Shown piece by piece: positions 52,229-61,600 of a stretch of 64,000 bases of DNA (position 1 is its first letter; each line of letters opens with the position of its first letter). This DNA is from UKL13-3 sp044353855 (GTDB lineage: Bacteria > Bacteroidota > Bacteroidia > UKL13-3), in contig JBILBF010000003.1 in the NCBI GenBank assembly GCA_044353855.1, positions 1-64,000 of the forward strand, in the 5' to 3' direction. Below the pieces are notes generated by a model. It made no database searches, was not told where the DNA came from, and saw nothing but the letters and a program-made list of their open reading frames with translations. The translations under genes and the position numbers were made by a program.

Positions 52229-52963
52229 ATGAAACATACACGTAGAAATTTCCTAAAATCAGGAGCTATATTATCGGCAGGAACTATTGCCAGCACTCAG
52301 TTTGTGTCTGGTGCCGTTAAAGAACTTGTAAGCTTATTTCCACATGCTACCACATTTGAATTGCCTCCTCTAGGCTATAATTATAATGCCCTAGAGCCTT
52401 ATATTGATGCACAAACAATGCAAATTCATCATGATAAACATCACCAAGCTTATATTACCAAATTAAATGAGGCCGTAGAAAAAGATTCCGAACTTCATCA
52501 CAAATCCGTTGAAGAGTTGATTCAAAATATCAATACATTACCCAAGGCATCCCAAATGGCAGTTCGCAATCATGGTGGCGGACATTGGAACCATTCCTTT
52601 TTTTGGACCATATTAAAAAAAGATACCATTGCCTCCCCTATTATGCAACGTGCCATTGCCCAAAATTTTGGATCAATGGAACAGTTTAAAAAAGATTTTG
52701 AAAAAGCAGCAACCAGTGTATTTGGGTCTGGCTGGGCATGGGTAGTTAAAGATGCTAATAATAAATTATCTATCACCACCACAGCCAACCAAGACAATCC
52801 AATAATGGATATCGCGGTTACAAAAGGCACTCCTATATTAGGTATAGATGTTTGGGAACATGCCTATTACCTAAAATACCAAAACAAACGTGCCGACTAT
52901 TTACAAGCATTTTGGAGTGTATTAAATTGGAACCGAGTGGAAGAATTATATGCATCAAAATAA
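52229..52963 (+). CDS. Tat-exported Fe/Mn superoxide dismutase
   Basis: This 244-aa protein has a twin-arginine signal (TRRNFLKSGA, about residues 4-13, then a hydrophobic stretch to about 30) fused to a full SOD. Metal ligands are seen in the HHDKHHQAY region, HWNHSFFW (second His) and DVWEHAYY (Asp and His). GSGWAWVV is typical. Fe/Mn SODs are usually cytosolic and about 200 aa; the extra 40 residues are the export signal, so it should protect the periplasm. The Fe or Mn preference is not decided from sequence. Confidence 0.92.
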   Translation: MKHTRRNFLKSGAILSAGTIASTQFVSGAVKELVSLFPHATTFELPPLGYNYNALEPYIDAQTMQIHHDKHHQAYITKLNEAVEKDSELHHKSVEELIQNINTLPKASQMAVRNHGGGHWNHSFFWTILKKDTIASPIMQRAIAQNFGSMEQFKKDFEKAATSVFGSGWAWVVKDANNKLSITTTANQDNPIMDIAVTKGTPILGIDVWEHAYYLKYQNKRADYLQAFWSVLNWNRVEELYASK

Positions 52964-52971
52964 GTTTACTA

Positions 52972-53001
52972 TTGATTTATTTTAGAAAACGATTACATTT
53001 G
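52972..53001 (+). promoter_or_regulatory. Promoter of tRNA-His
   Basis: TTG (52972-52974), 19 nt, TACATTTG (52994-53001). Same spacing as the mutY and left-edge promoters. The mature tRNA starts 34 nt downstream. Confidence 0.7.
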
Positions 53002-53035
53002 CCCTCCGAAAAATGTGTTACACATCTTTCAATAT

Positions 53036-53110
53036 GGTGGTTTTAGCTCAGTTGGTTAGAGTGCCTGATTGTGGTTCAGGAGGTCGCGGGTTCGAGCCCC
53101 GTATCCCACC
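53036..53110 (+). tRNA. tRNA-His (anticodon GTG)
   Basis: The anticodon stem 53064-53068/53076-53080 encloses a loop with GTG at 53071-53073. The His-specific G-1 (53036) pairs with discriminator C73 (53110). D and T arms are normal apart from wobble pairs. The acceptor stem has two mismatches, T5-C68 (53041/53105) and T6-T67 (53042/53104). CCA is not encoded. Confidence 0.88.
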
Positions 53111-53119
53111 CGTAAAATA

Positions 53120-53148
53120 AAAGCTTCTCAATATTGGGAGGCTTTTTT
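53120..53148 (+). terminator. Terminator of tRNA-His
   Basis: AAAGCTTCTC pairs with GGGAGGCTTT with G-T pairs, followed by T (to 53148). Confidence 0.75.
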
Positions 53149-53206
53149 ACTTTAAATCGCCATCTATAAAATAACTAAATACTCAAAGCCTACTTGCTTT
53201 GTAAAA

Positions 53207-54448
53207 ATGAGTATTGTTCCATACCATCAAACTTCTATATTTGGTCTCAGTTTGTCAAACCTTAGTTCACATCAAATACGTAGAAGAAGGCATTTAGTAT
53301 TTTTGCTAGATGTGTTGGCACTTGCATTAAGTGCATTTGGTGGGCCACAAGTTCATTTTACGATGATACACCGCAGAATGGTAGAAAAACGGAACTACCT
53401 TACCGAAGCGGAACTTAAAGAGTTAAACTCGTTGTGTAATATGCTGCCTGGCCCTACTTCTACCCAAACAATTACCGCAATTGGTTATAAAATGGGCGGA
53501 CCGGGTTTGGCTTTTTTAACATTGGGTGTTTGGGTACTCCCCGCTACTATTATTATGGGTTCGGTTGCCATTTTATTTTACACTTTCAATTTAGATAATC
53601 CAAAACTCACTTTCCTAAAGTATATTCAGCCCATGGCCGTTGGATTTATTATGTATGCTGCCTACAAAATCAAAAACCTATTTGTTACTCAGCCGTATCA
53701 TTGGGTGCTAATGGTTATGTCTGCTGGTGCTGCTATTTTATTAAATACACCTCATATCTTCCCTGTGCTCCTTGTTATTGGAGGTCTGGTCTCCAATTTT
53801 TTAAACAGATCCAACTATGCTGATGTAAAACCAATCAATAATATTCAATGGCGTAATTTTGCTTTTTTCTTAGGTATCTTTTTAGTGGCTGCAATTTTAG
53901 GTGCTGTAACCAAAAGTACACCTGTTTTACTGTTCGAAAATACATATCGTTATGGTAGTATCGTATTTGGCGGTGGTCATGTGCTTATTCCCATGATGTT
54001 TAATCAATTTGTAGAGTTTAAACATTATTTAACATCCAACGAGTTTTTGGCTGGTGTTGGAATTTTACAAGCGGTACCAGGCCCAGTGTTTAGTTTTGCA
54101 ACATTTACAGGAGCACTTGCGTTAAAGGATTGGGGGCTAATGGGAATGATTTTAGGAAGTGCAATTGGTACCATTGGTATTTTTTTACCCGGCATCTTGT
54201 TAATCTTTTTTATTTACCCAATGTGGGACCAAATCAAATTTTTTTCACCTGTTAAAAATGCAATCGAAGGAATCAATGCAACTTCTGCAGGATTGGTATT
54301 TGCTTCGGCCTATTTATTATTTCAACCATTGGAAGTAAACGAAATGAATATGATGGTATTATTGGGTACGTTATTGATTTTGCTTACAACTAAAATTCCC
54401 AATCCTGTAATTGTATTATTGTGTATTTTTGCTGGGCTACTTTATTAA
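53207..54448 (+). CDS. chrA: Chromate transporter family protein
   Basis: This 413-aa membrane protein of the CHR family has two homologous halves. The first has ALSAFGGPQVHFTMIHRRMVEKRNYL and the NMLPGPTSTQT motif (about residues 83-93). The second has FGGGHVLIPMMFNQFVE and LQAVPGPVFSFATF. Such proteins export chromate, though many chromosomal copies lack a proven role. It probably forms a unit with the next gene, which begins at TTG 54459, 10 nt after its stop. Confidence 0.88.
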   Translation: MSIVPYHQTSIFGLSLSNLSSHQIRRRRHLVFLLDVLALALSAFGGPQVHFTMIHRRMVEKRNYLTEAELKELNSLCNMLPGPTSTQTITAIGYKMGGPGLAFLTLGVWVLPATIIMGSVAILFYTFNLDNPKLTFLKYIQPMAVGFIMYAAYKIKNLFVTQPYHWVLMVMSAGAAILLNTPHIFPVLLVIGGLVSNFLNRSNYADVKPINNIQWRNFAFFLGIFLVAAILGAVTKSTPVLLFENTYRYGSIVFGGGHVLIPMMFNQFVEFKHYLTSNEFLAGVGILQAVPGPVFSFATFTGALALKDWGLMGMILGSAIGTIGIFLPGILLIFFIYPMWDQIKFFSPVKNAIEGINATSAGLVFASAYLLFQPLEVNEMNMMVLLGTLLILLTTKIPNPVIVLLCIFAGLLY

Positions 54449-54458
54449 TCAAACTGCT

Positions 54459-55088
54459 TTGAAAAAACTATATTATATTTTAATCGTAGCACTAGTTGCT
54501 TTAACACAATTAGCATTTGCACAACAAGATAACGACTTGCTGCAATTTGCAGGAGTAGTTGTAACCGCTGATAGCTCAAGACTATTGCCTTTGGTTTCCA
54601 TCCGATTAAAAGGAACCAAACGTGGAACTTACACTGATGCCTCTGGCTTTTTTTCGGTGGTCGTTCGCAAGTCTGATACTGTTGTTTTCTCGTCCATTGG
54701 GATGAAAACAGTGGAATATATTATTCCTAAAAACATAACAGGTACAAAATTTTCCATCATTCAGCCTTTAAAAGAAGATACTGTTTATTTACCCGAAACG
54801 GTAATCAGACCGGGGCCTTCGCCCGAAGAGTTTAACTATTATTTTGTAAAGGCAAATATTCCAGACGAATATTTTAGCAGAGCCAGTAATAATTTGAGAA
54901 GCAAAACACTTCAAGGCATTAGTGCTGGAATGACAATGGATGCAGGCGAAAATCAAATGTATACCCAACAATCTCAAGCTTACCAATATTATTATCAAGG
55001 GCAATTACCACCACAAAGGTTATTCGATCCTATTGCGTGGAGCCAGTTTTTTAGCGCTTGGAAAAGTGGTGATTATAAGAAAAAGTAA
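54459..55088 (+). CDS. Exported carboxypeptidase-regulatory-domain protein
   Basis: This 209-aa protein has a signal peptide (KKLYYILIVALVALTQLAFAQ) and a CarboxypepD_reg-like beta-sandwich (about residues 27-110, with LKGTKRGTYTDASGFFSVVV). The C-terminal 90 residues are rich in Gln, Tyr and Ser and belong to no family I know. Such domains in Bacteroidota often sit on outer-membrane or secreted proteins. The start is TTG 54459, which begins the signal peptide; no ATG is available. Confidence 0.78.
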   Translation: MKKLYYILIVALVALTQLAFAQQDNDLLQFAGVVVTADSSRLLPLVSIRLKGTKRGTYTDASGFFSVVVRKSDTVVFSSIGMKTVEYIIPKNITGTKFSIIQPLKEDTVYLPETVIRPGPSPEEFNYYFVKANIPDEYFSRASNNLRSKTLQGISAGMTMDAGENQMYTQQSQAYQYYYQGQLPPQRLFDPIAWSQFFSAWKSGDYKKK

Positions 55089-55174
55089 GTGTAATGTAGG
55101 GCTGATTTTATAGAAGCCAATCACTATTAAGATTTTCGTTATAGAAGCTTTGGTTAAAGGAGCATAATAAAAAA

Positions 55175-55498
55175 CTAATCCTCCGAATGACCAACTGATT
55201 GTTCGTTCGGTTTTTTAACAATCACAAAAACATCTTCGTTGTCTTTTTTCATGAGGTATTTTTCGCGGCCAAATTTTTCTAAGTTTTTTTCGCTTCCAAA
55301 TAGTTCTTCTTGTTGTTTCCTAGCATCCAATATTTGCTCTTCGTAATAGCGGTGCTCGCGTTTTACTTTACTGTATTGCTGTTGCAATTTGTATTGTTCA
55401 ATTACATTGTTTTTATCGGCAAAAATCATGTATGCAATAAATACAGCCGAAGCTATTACATATTTATTGGTCACTACTTTTTTAATCGAAAATAACAT
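55175..55498 (-). CDS. FtsB/DivIC-like septum formation initiator
   Basis: This 107-aa bitopic protein has one membrane segment (about residues 10-26) and a coiled coil (about 33-68, ending near EELFGSEKNLEKFGREKYLMKK). The block following the coil is the DivIC/FtsB mark. It stabilises the divisome with FtsL and FtsQ. The ATG is 4 nt past a -7 box TATTTTTG (55503-55510, minus), and it also follows eno in the carA-eno-ftsB order seen in other Bacteroidota. Confidence 0.85.
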   Translation of the reverse strand: MLFSIKKVVTNKYVIASAVFIAYMIFADKNNVIEQYKLQQQYSKVKREHRYYEEQILDARKQQEELFGSEKNLEKFGREKYLMKKDNEDVFVIVKKPNEQSVGHSED

Positions 55499-55502
55499 AA
55501 TT

Positions 55503-55510
55503 CAAAAATA
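55503..55510 (-). promoter_or_regulatory. -7 box of the ftsB-like gene
   Basis: TATTTTTG on the minus strand ends 4 nt before the ATG. No -33 TTG is seen. Confidence 0.45.
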
Positions 55511-55566
55511 CATCATTTATAAAAATAATAGATAAACTTTGTGAACAATGGTGTAAAACCATCACC

Positions 55567-55603
55567 AAAAAAAATCGCCATACAATTATTTGCATGGCGA
55601 TTT
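55567..55603 (-). terminator. Terminator of eno
   Basis: On the minus strand AAATCGCCAT and ATGGCGATTT form a perfect 10-bp stem followed by a run of T (plus-strand A run 55567-55574). Confidence 0.85.
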
Positions 55604-55624
55604 CAAATAGTCATATCAGTTCTA

Positions 55625-56914
55625 TTAGTTCAAAAACTTAAACTCTTTTCCAGGGTAATAAGCGTTTTTACCTAGTTCTTCTTCAATTCTCAATAGTTGG
55701 TTGTACTTAGCAATTCTATCGGTACGACTTGCAGAACCCGTTTTAATTTGGCCACTGTTTAAAGCTACAGCTAAATCAGCAATGGTTACATCTTCTGTTT
55801 CACCACTTCTATGGCTCATAATATTTGTATATGCATTACGTGTTGCCAAGTTAACTGCATCAATGGTTTCTGTTAATGAACCAATTTGGTTTACTTTAAC
55901 TAAAATAGAGTTTGCTACTCCTTTGTCAATGCCTTTTTGCAAACGTTTGCTATTGGTTACAAACAAATCATCACCAACCAATTGTACTTTATCACCAATA
56001 GCTTGTGTCAACTCAGCCCAGCCTTTCCAATCATCTTCATTCAATCCATCTTCAATTGAAAGAATGGGGTATTTTTCAGACCATGTTTTCCAATAGCTCA
56101 CCATCTCCGATGAGGTTAATTCTTTTTTATCCGATTTATGAAACACATACAATTGTTTCTTTTCGTCCCACATTTCAGAGCAAGCTGCATCCATAGCAAT
56201 GTAAATATCTTTACCAGGCTTGTATCCTGCTTCTTCTATCGCTTTTAAGACAATTTCAATAGCTTCTTCATTGCTTTGTATATTGGGAGCAAACCCTCCT
56301 TCATCGCCAACATTGGTAGAGTATCCTTTTTTCTTCAATACATTTTTAAGCGTATGAAAAACTGTTGTACCCATATGCAATGCTTCGCTGAAACTATTTG
56401 CATTTACGGGCATAATCATAAACTCCTGAAAATCGATTGCATTATCAGCATGTGCACCACCGTTTAAAATATTCATTAACGGAATAGGTAACGTGTTCGC
56501 ATTTACACCACCAACATATCTGTACAAAGGCATTCCACTTTCTTCGGCTGCTGCTTTAGCAACAGCTAATGAGACTGCCAGAATAGCATTAGCTCCTAAG
56601 TTTTCTTTATTGTCGGTACCATCCAATTTAAGCATCAAACGATCAATTTCATTTTGCTCAAATACGTCCATGTCAATCAAAGCATCAGCAATAGTATCAT
56701 TTACATTGGCTACTGCTTTTAACACCCCTTTGCCCAAATACTTTTTCTTATCTCCATCACGCAGTTCAACAGCTTCATGCGCTCCTGTTGAAGCTCCCGA
56801 AGGAACAGCTGCTCTACCTAAAACTCCTGTTTCAGTAATTACATCTACTTCTACTGTAGGGTTTCCGCGAGAATCTAAAATTTGACGTGCGTGAATGTTA
56901 ATTATTTGTGTCAT
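55625..56914 (-). CDS. eno: Enolase
   Basis: This 429-aa glycolytic enzyme converts 2-phosphoglycerate to phosphoenolpyruvate. The motifs GDEGGFAPN (about residues 203-211), the Mg ligands in SIEDGL and GDDLF, and the signature NIMSHRSGETED (about 362-373) are all intact. In some bacteria it also joins RNA-decay complexes. It lies between carA and the ftsB-like gene with a private terminator. Confidence 0.97.
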   Translation of the reverse strand: MTQIINIHARQILDSRGNPTVEVDVITETGVLGRAAVPSGASTGAHEAVELRDGDKKKYLGKGVLKAVANVNDTIADALIDMDVFEQNEIDRLMLKLDGTDNKENLGANAILAVSLAVAKAAAEESGMPLYRYVGGVNANTLPIPLMNILNGGAHADNAIDFQEFMIMPVNANSFSEALHMGTTVFHTLKNVLKKKGYSTNVGDEGGFAPNIQSNEEAIEIVLKAIEEAGYKPGKDIYIAMDAACSEMWDEKKQLYVFHKSDKKELTSSEMVSYWKTWSEKYPILSIEDGLNEDDWKGWAELTQAIGDKVQLVGDDLFVTNSKRLQKGIDKGVANSILVKVNQIGSLTETIDAVNLATRNAYTNIMSHRSGETEDVTIADLAVALNSGQIKTGSASRTDRIAKYNQLLRIEEELGKNAYYPGKEFKFLN

Positions 56915-56944
56915 AGTTTATCGGTTTTGTTATTTTACGTTTTT

Positions 56945-57018
56945 TGTCACGCTGAGTTTATCGAAGCTTCTCTCGCGGTAAGTCTTCTGTGAATGGCTAC
57001 GGTAAAATCAGCCTGACA
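56945..57018. repeat. 74-nt element with terminal inverted repeats
   Basis: TGTCACGCTGA (56945-56955) and TCAGCCTGACA (57008-57018) are inverted copies with one mismatch. The inner words GAGTTTATCGAAG recall the intergenic CGCTGAG..TCGAAG repeats I remember from many Bacteroidota. It fills most of the carA-eno gap. Confidence 0.6.
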
Positions 57019-57025
57019 GATCCTA

Positions 57026-58129
57026 CTAGTTCATCAACTTCACAAAATCATCAAACAAATAATTAGAATCATGTGGGCCAGGAGCTGCTTCGGGATGGTA
57101 TTGAACCGAAAACGCTTTTTTATCTTTTAGCCTAATGCCTTCAATCGTATTATCGTTTAAATTAATATGGGTAATTTCTACATTGGGGTGTTGTTCTATA
57201 TCTTCAGCTTTTACGGCAAATCCATGGTTTTGAGAAGTAATTTCGCAAACTCCTGTTATCACATTTTTTACAGGGTGATTTAATCCTCTGTGCCCATTGT
57301 GCATCTTATAAGTTTTTAACCCATTAGCTTCGGCCAACACTTGGTGACCAAGGCAAATGCCAAACAACGGAATGTTTTTATTCAAAATTTCTTTTACTGT
57401 ATCTACTGCATATTCCATTGTGGCAGGATCACCAGGTCCATTCGATATCATAAAACCATCTGGTTTGAATTTCATCATATCGTTAAACGCTGTTTTACCA
57501 TTAAATACAGCCAGATAACAATCGCGTTTGACCAAATTGCGTAGAATATTTTTCTTAACTCCTAAATCAAGCACAGCTACACGTTTAGTTGCAGTTGTTT
57601 CATCCCCTAAATAATATGTTTCTTTGGTTGATACCAGTGACGATAATTCTAATCCTGCCATTGGAGGAACTGCTTTTAGCTCGGCTAATAATTGATCTAC
57701 AGTTTTATCTTCTGATGAAATAATGGCATTCATCGCTCCTTTGTTACGAACATGCAACACTAATTCACGGGTATCTATGCCTGCAATTCCAATAATATTA
57801 TTTAATGCAAAATAATCTTGCACTGAAGTGTCGGCTTGTTTGCGGGAGTAGGGTACATTAAAATCCTTGCAAACCAATCCCGATATTTTTATGGTATCTG
57901 ATTCTATTTCGGTAGCACTAATCCCATAATTACCAATATGTACATTGGTTTGCACCAAAATTTGACCAAAATAAGAAGGATCGGTAAATACCTCTTGATA
58001 GCCTGTCATGCCAGTATTAAAACAAATTTCACCTGTGGTAGTACCTATTTTTCCTATAGAAGTCCCTTTAAAAACAGTGCCATCTTGAAGCACGAGGGTA
58101 GCTGAGAATTTAGTAATTGACTTATTCAA
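57026..58129 (-). CDS. carA: Carbamoyl-phosphate synthase small subunit
   Basis: This 367-aa glutamine amidotransferase subunit supplies ammonia to CarB for arginine and pyrimidine synthesis. The class-I GATase triad is in FGICLGHQVLA (Cys, about residue 260) and QYHPEAAPGP (His/Glu, about 345). The N-terminal domain has TGMTGYQEVFTDPSY. The start appears to be TTG at 58129; no ATG is near. carB is not in the window. A -7 box TATATTTG (58147-58154, minus) precedes it. Confidence 0.95.
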   Translation of the reverse strand: MNKSITKFSATLVLQDGTVFKGTSIGKIGTTTGEICFNTGMTGYQEVFTDPSYFGQILVQTNVHIGNYGISATEIESDTIKISGLVCKDFNVPYSRKQADTSVQDYFALNNIIGIAGIDTRELVLHVRNKGAMNAIISSEDKTVDQLLAELKAVPPMAGLELSSLVSTKETYYLGDETTATKRVAVLDLGVKKNILRNLVKRDCYLAVFNGKTAFNDMMKFKPDGFMISNGPGDPATMEYAVDTVKEILNKNIPLFGICLGHQVLAEANGLKTYKMHNGHRGLNHPVKNVITGVCEITSQNHGFAVKAEDIEQHPNVEITHINLNDNTIEGIRLKDKKAFSVQYHPEAAPGPHDSNYLFDDFVKLMN

Positions 58130-58146
58130 AGTTGGTTAGATTTGGG

Positions 58147-58154
58147 CAAATATA
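58147..58154 (-). promoter_or_regulatory. -7 box of carA
   Basis: TATATTTG on the minus strand, 17 nt before the TTG start; followed by GCCC. No -33 TTG is seen. Confidence 0.45.
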
Positions 58155-58205
58155 TTAAAAGTTGGGTATTGAGTTCCACTAATTTTTGTCAACAAAAAGA
58201 AGAAG

Positions 58206-58514
58206 TTATGCTTGCCCAGTAGGGCCACCAAAGTTGATGGGAATGGCTGGACCATCATTAAAAGTTATCGTTCCGTTTAATTCTTCGTATTTGGTAATAT
58301 TATCGCCAAGTGCCATAAACAACCGTTTTGCATGCTCGGGTGTGAGCACAATACGCGACTTTACTTTTGCCTTGGGAACACCCGGCATTACCCTAATAAA
58401 GTCGATTACAAATTCTGAATTAGAATGGGTAATGATGGCTAAATTGCTATAAGTTCCCTCAGCCATTTCTTCGCTAAGTTCAATATTTATTTGGTTGTTG
58501 TTTTGGTTTTCCAT
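58206..58514 (-). CDS. DUF3467 family protein
   Basis: This 102-aa cytosolic protein matches DUF3467 throughout (EGTYSNLAIITHSNSEFVIDFIRVMPG and SRIVLTPEHAKRLFMALGDNI). The function is unknown. It lies immediately downstream of rpoC but beyond the rpoC terminator, with a TAATTTCG box of its own (58522-58529, minus). The rpoB-rpoC-DUF3467 order is, from memory, common in Bacteroidota. Confidence 0.88.
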   Translation of the reverse strand: MENQNNNQINIELSEEMAEGTYSNLAIITHSNSEFVIDFIRVMPGVPKAKVKSRIVLTPEHAKRLFMALGDNITKYEELNGTITFNDGPAIPINFGGPTGQA

Positions 58515-58521
58515 GATGTTT

Positions 58522-58529
58522 CGAAATTA
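58522..58529 (-). promoter_or_regulatory. Probable -7 box of the DUF3467 gene (TAATTTCG)
   Basis: TAATTTCG on the minus strand, 7 nt before the ATG; another TAnnTTCG form. Confidence 0.35.
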
Positions 58530-58585
58530 CACTCTATTGCCATATTAGAAAGTATACTTGCATTTATTTTTTTTGAGTTTAAACG

Positions 58586-58617
58586 AAAAAAGCCCATTGC
58601 TTACACAATGGGCTTTT
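58586..58617 (-). terminator. Terminator of rpoC
   Basis: AAAAGCCCATTG and CAATGGGCTTTT form a perfect 12-bp stem; on the minus strand a T tract follows. Confidence 0.85.
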
Positions 58618-58637
58618 ACATAAATTTACTACTTGAT

Positions 58638-61600
58638 TTAAACTGTTAATGCAGCTTGATTTTTCGAAGCCATCAACATATCATATTCGTCTTGTGAACC
58701 TACGATTAGTTTTTCGTATTCGCGAATACCTGTACCTGCAGGAATTAAGTGACCAACAATTACGTTTTCTTTCAAACCTAACATATGATCAACCTTGCCC
58801 GATATTGCAGCTTCGTTTAATACTTTTGTTGTTTCCTGGAACGATGCAGCACTCATAAAGCTTGCTGTACCCAATGAAGATTTGGTAATACCCATAATTA
58901 CTTGCGCTGCAGTAGCAGGTTGTGCATCACGCACTTCAACAAGTGTCATAGCCTTACGTTTTAACATTGAATTCTCGTCACGTAATTTGCGAACGCTCAC
59001 AATCTGACCTGGTTTAAAATTGGTCGAATCACCTGCATCAACAACAACTTTTTTATCGTAAATCCAATCGTTGGTTTTCTTAAAGTTCCATTTATCGGCA
59101 TTTTCGCCTTCAAGGAATAACGTATCACCTGGATCTTCTACGTTTAGTTTTTGCATCATTTGGCGTACAATTACTTCAATGTGTTTATCATTGATTTTTA
59201 CACCTTGCAAACGGTAAACTTCTTGGATACCATTGGTGATATAACGTTGTACTGCCAATGGACCTTCGATACGTAAAATATCTTGTGGCGATATTGAACC
59301 ATCAGAAAGTGATGAACCAGCTTTTACGAAATCATTTTCTTGAACCAAGATATGTTTCGACAATGGAACCATGTATTTCTTTTGTTCGCCATCACGTGAG
59401 CTAATCAAAATTTCGCGGTTTCCACGTTTGATACCACCAAAAGTTACCACACCATCAATCTCAGTTACAACTGCAGGATTGGATGGATTACGTGCTTCAA
59501 ATAATTCTGTTACACGTGGTAAACCTCCTGTAATATCTCGGGTTTTACCAATTACACGTGGAATCTTCACTAAAATTTCACCTGCTTTCATTTGAGCACC
59601 TTCTTCAACAATAATATGTGCGCCTACCGGAATATTGTATTCCTTAATAACGTTTCCTTTTTTATCGTTGATGATGATTGAAGGAATTTTAGTTTTATCT
59701 TTTGTTTCGATAATTACTTTTTCCTTATGCCCTGTTTGCTCATCGCTTTCTTCTTTGAAGGTAATGTTTTCAATTACGCTTTCAAATTTAACCTGACCAG
59801 CAAATTCTGAAAGAATTACAGCATTGTATGGATCCCAACTGCACACGCGCTCGCCTTTTTCCAATTTTTGTCCGTTTTTAACAAACAAATGCGCACCATA
59901 AGGAATATTCATAGTGATGATGGTATTACCTGTTTTTTCATCGATAATACGAATTTCACCTTGACGACCAATTACGGTATCAACCTTACCATGCTCAACA
60001 GTATCTTGCAATACAGTTTTAATTTCTTCAAACTCCAACTTACCACCAAACTTAGCGTTCATTTGGCTTTCGTTGGCAATATTAGAAGCTGTACCACCCA
60101 CGTGGAAAGTACGAAGTGTTAACTGTGTACCTGGTTCACCAATTGATTGTGCTGCAATAACACCTACAGCCTCACCACGCTGAGCCATACGGCCCGATGC
60201 TAGGTTACGACCATAACATTTTGCGCAGCATCCTAATTGTGTTTCGCAGGTTAAAACCGAACGAATTTCAACCATTTCTACTGGAGATGCATCTATTTTA
60301 GATGCAATTTCTTCGGTAATTTCATCACCTGATTTGCAATAAACTTCATTAGTTAATGGATCATACACATCATGCAAACTCGTACGACCTAATATACGTT
60401 CATACAAAGTTTCAACAATCTCTTCATTATCCTTTAATGCTGATGTAGGAATACCACGTAATGTACCACAATCTGGTTCGTTTACCACTACATCTTGAGC
60501 TACATCATGTAACCTACGTGTAAGATAACCCGCATCCGCAGTTTTCAAAGCTGTATCAGCCAAACCTTTACGCGCACCATGGGTAGAAATAAAGTACTCA
60601 ATTACCGAAAGTCCTTCTTTAAAGTTAGACAAAATCGGGTTCTCAATAATTTCTCCTGTTCCACCGCTTGCATTTTTTTGTGGCTTAGCCATCAATCCAC
60701 GCATACCACCCAACTGACGAATTTGTTCTTTAGAACCACGTGCTCCAGAGTCCAACATCATGTAAACTGGGTTAAATCCTTGTTGATCTTCTTTCAACTG
60801 TTTTAACACTGTATCAGCCAAACGTGAGTTAACACGTGTCCAAATATCGATTACTTGATTGTAACGCTCGTTATTGGTGATAAAACCATTATTGTAGTTA
60901 CTCCAAATTTCATCAACCTCAGCCATTGCTTCCTTCACAAATTTCTCTTTCTCAGCTGGTACGCTTACATATGATAAGTTAAACGATAACCCTCCTTTAA
61001 ATGCAAAGTGGTAACCTAAGTCTTTAATATCATCCAAAAACTTAGCACATTTATCCATTCCACATTCTTTGATGATGCTACCAATAATATCGCGTAAACT
61101 TTTCTTTGTTAACGATTCGTTGATAAAACCATAATCAGCAGGAACAACTTGGTTAAACAAGATACGACCAAGTGTCGTTTCAATTATTTTATGTACAAGC
61201 TTTCCTTCTTCTTTTACAAAAGTTTTCACTTTTACAAAAGCATGTAAGTCTACCTTCTTTTCATTAAAGGCAATAATGGCTTCTTCTGCAGAATAGAATG
61301 TTAAACCTTCTCCTTTAACGTGGAACTCAGGAGTGTTTTTACGTCCTTTTGTGATGTAATATAATCCCAAAACCATATCCTGTGAAGGAACCGCGATAGG
61401 TGCTCCGTTTGCAGGATTTAAAATATTGTGTGCTGCAAGCATCAATAATTGAGCTTCCAAAATTGCTGCATTTCCAAGTGGAACGTGAACAGCCATTTGA
61501 TCCCCGTCAAAATCCGCATTAAACCCAGTACAAACCAATGGATGTAATTGAATGGCTTTTCCTTCAATTAATTTTGGTTGGAAAGCTTGAATACCCAATC

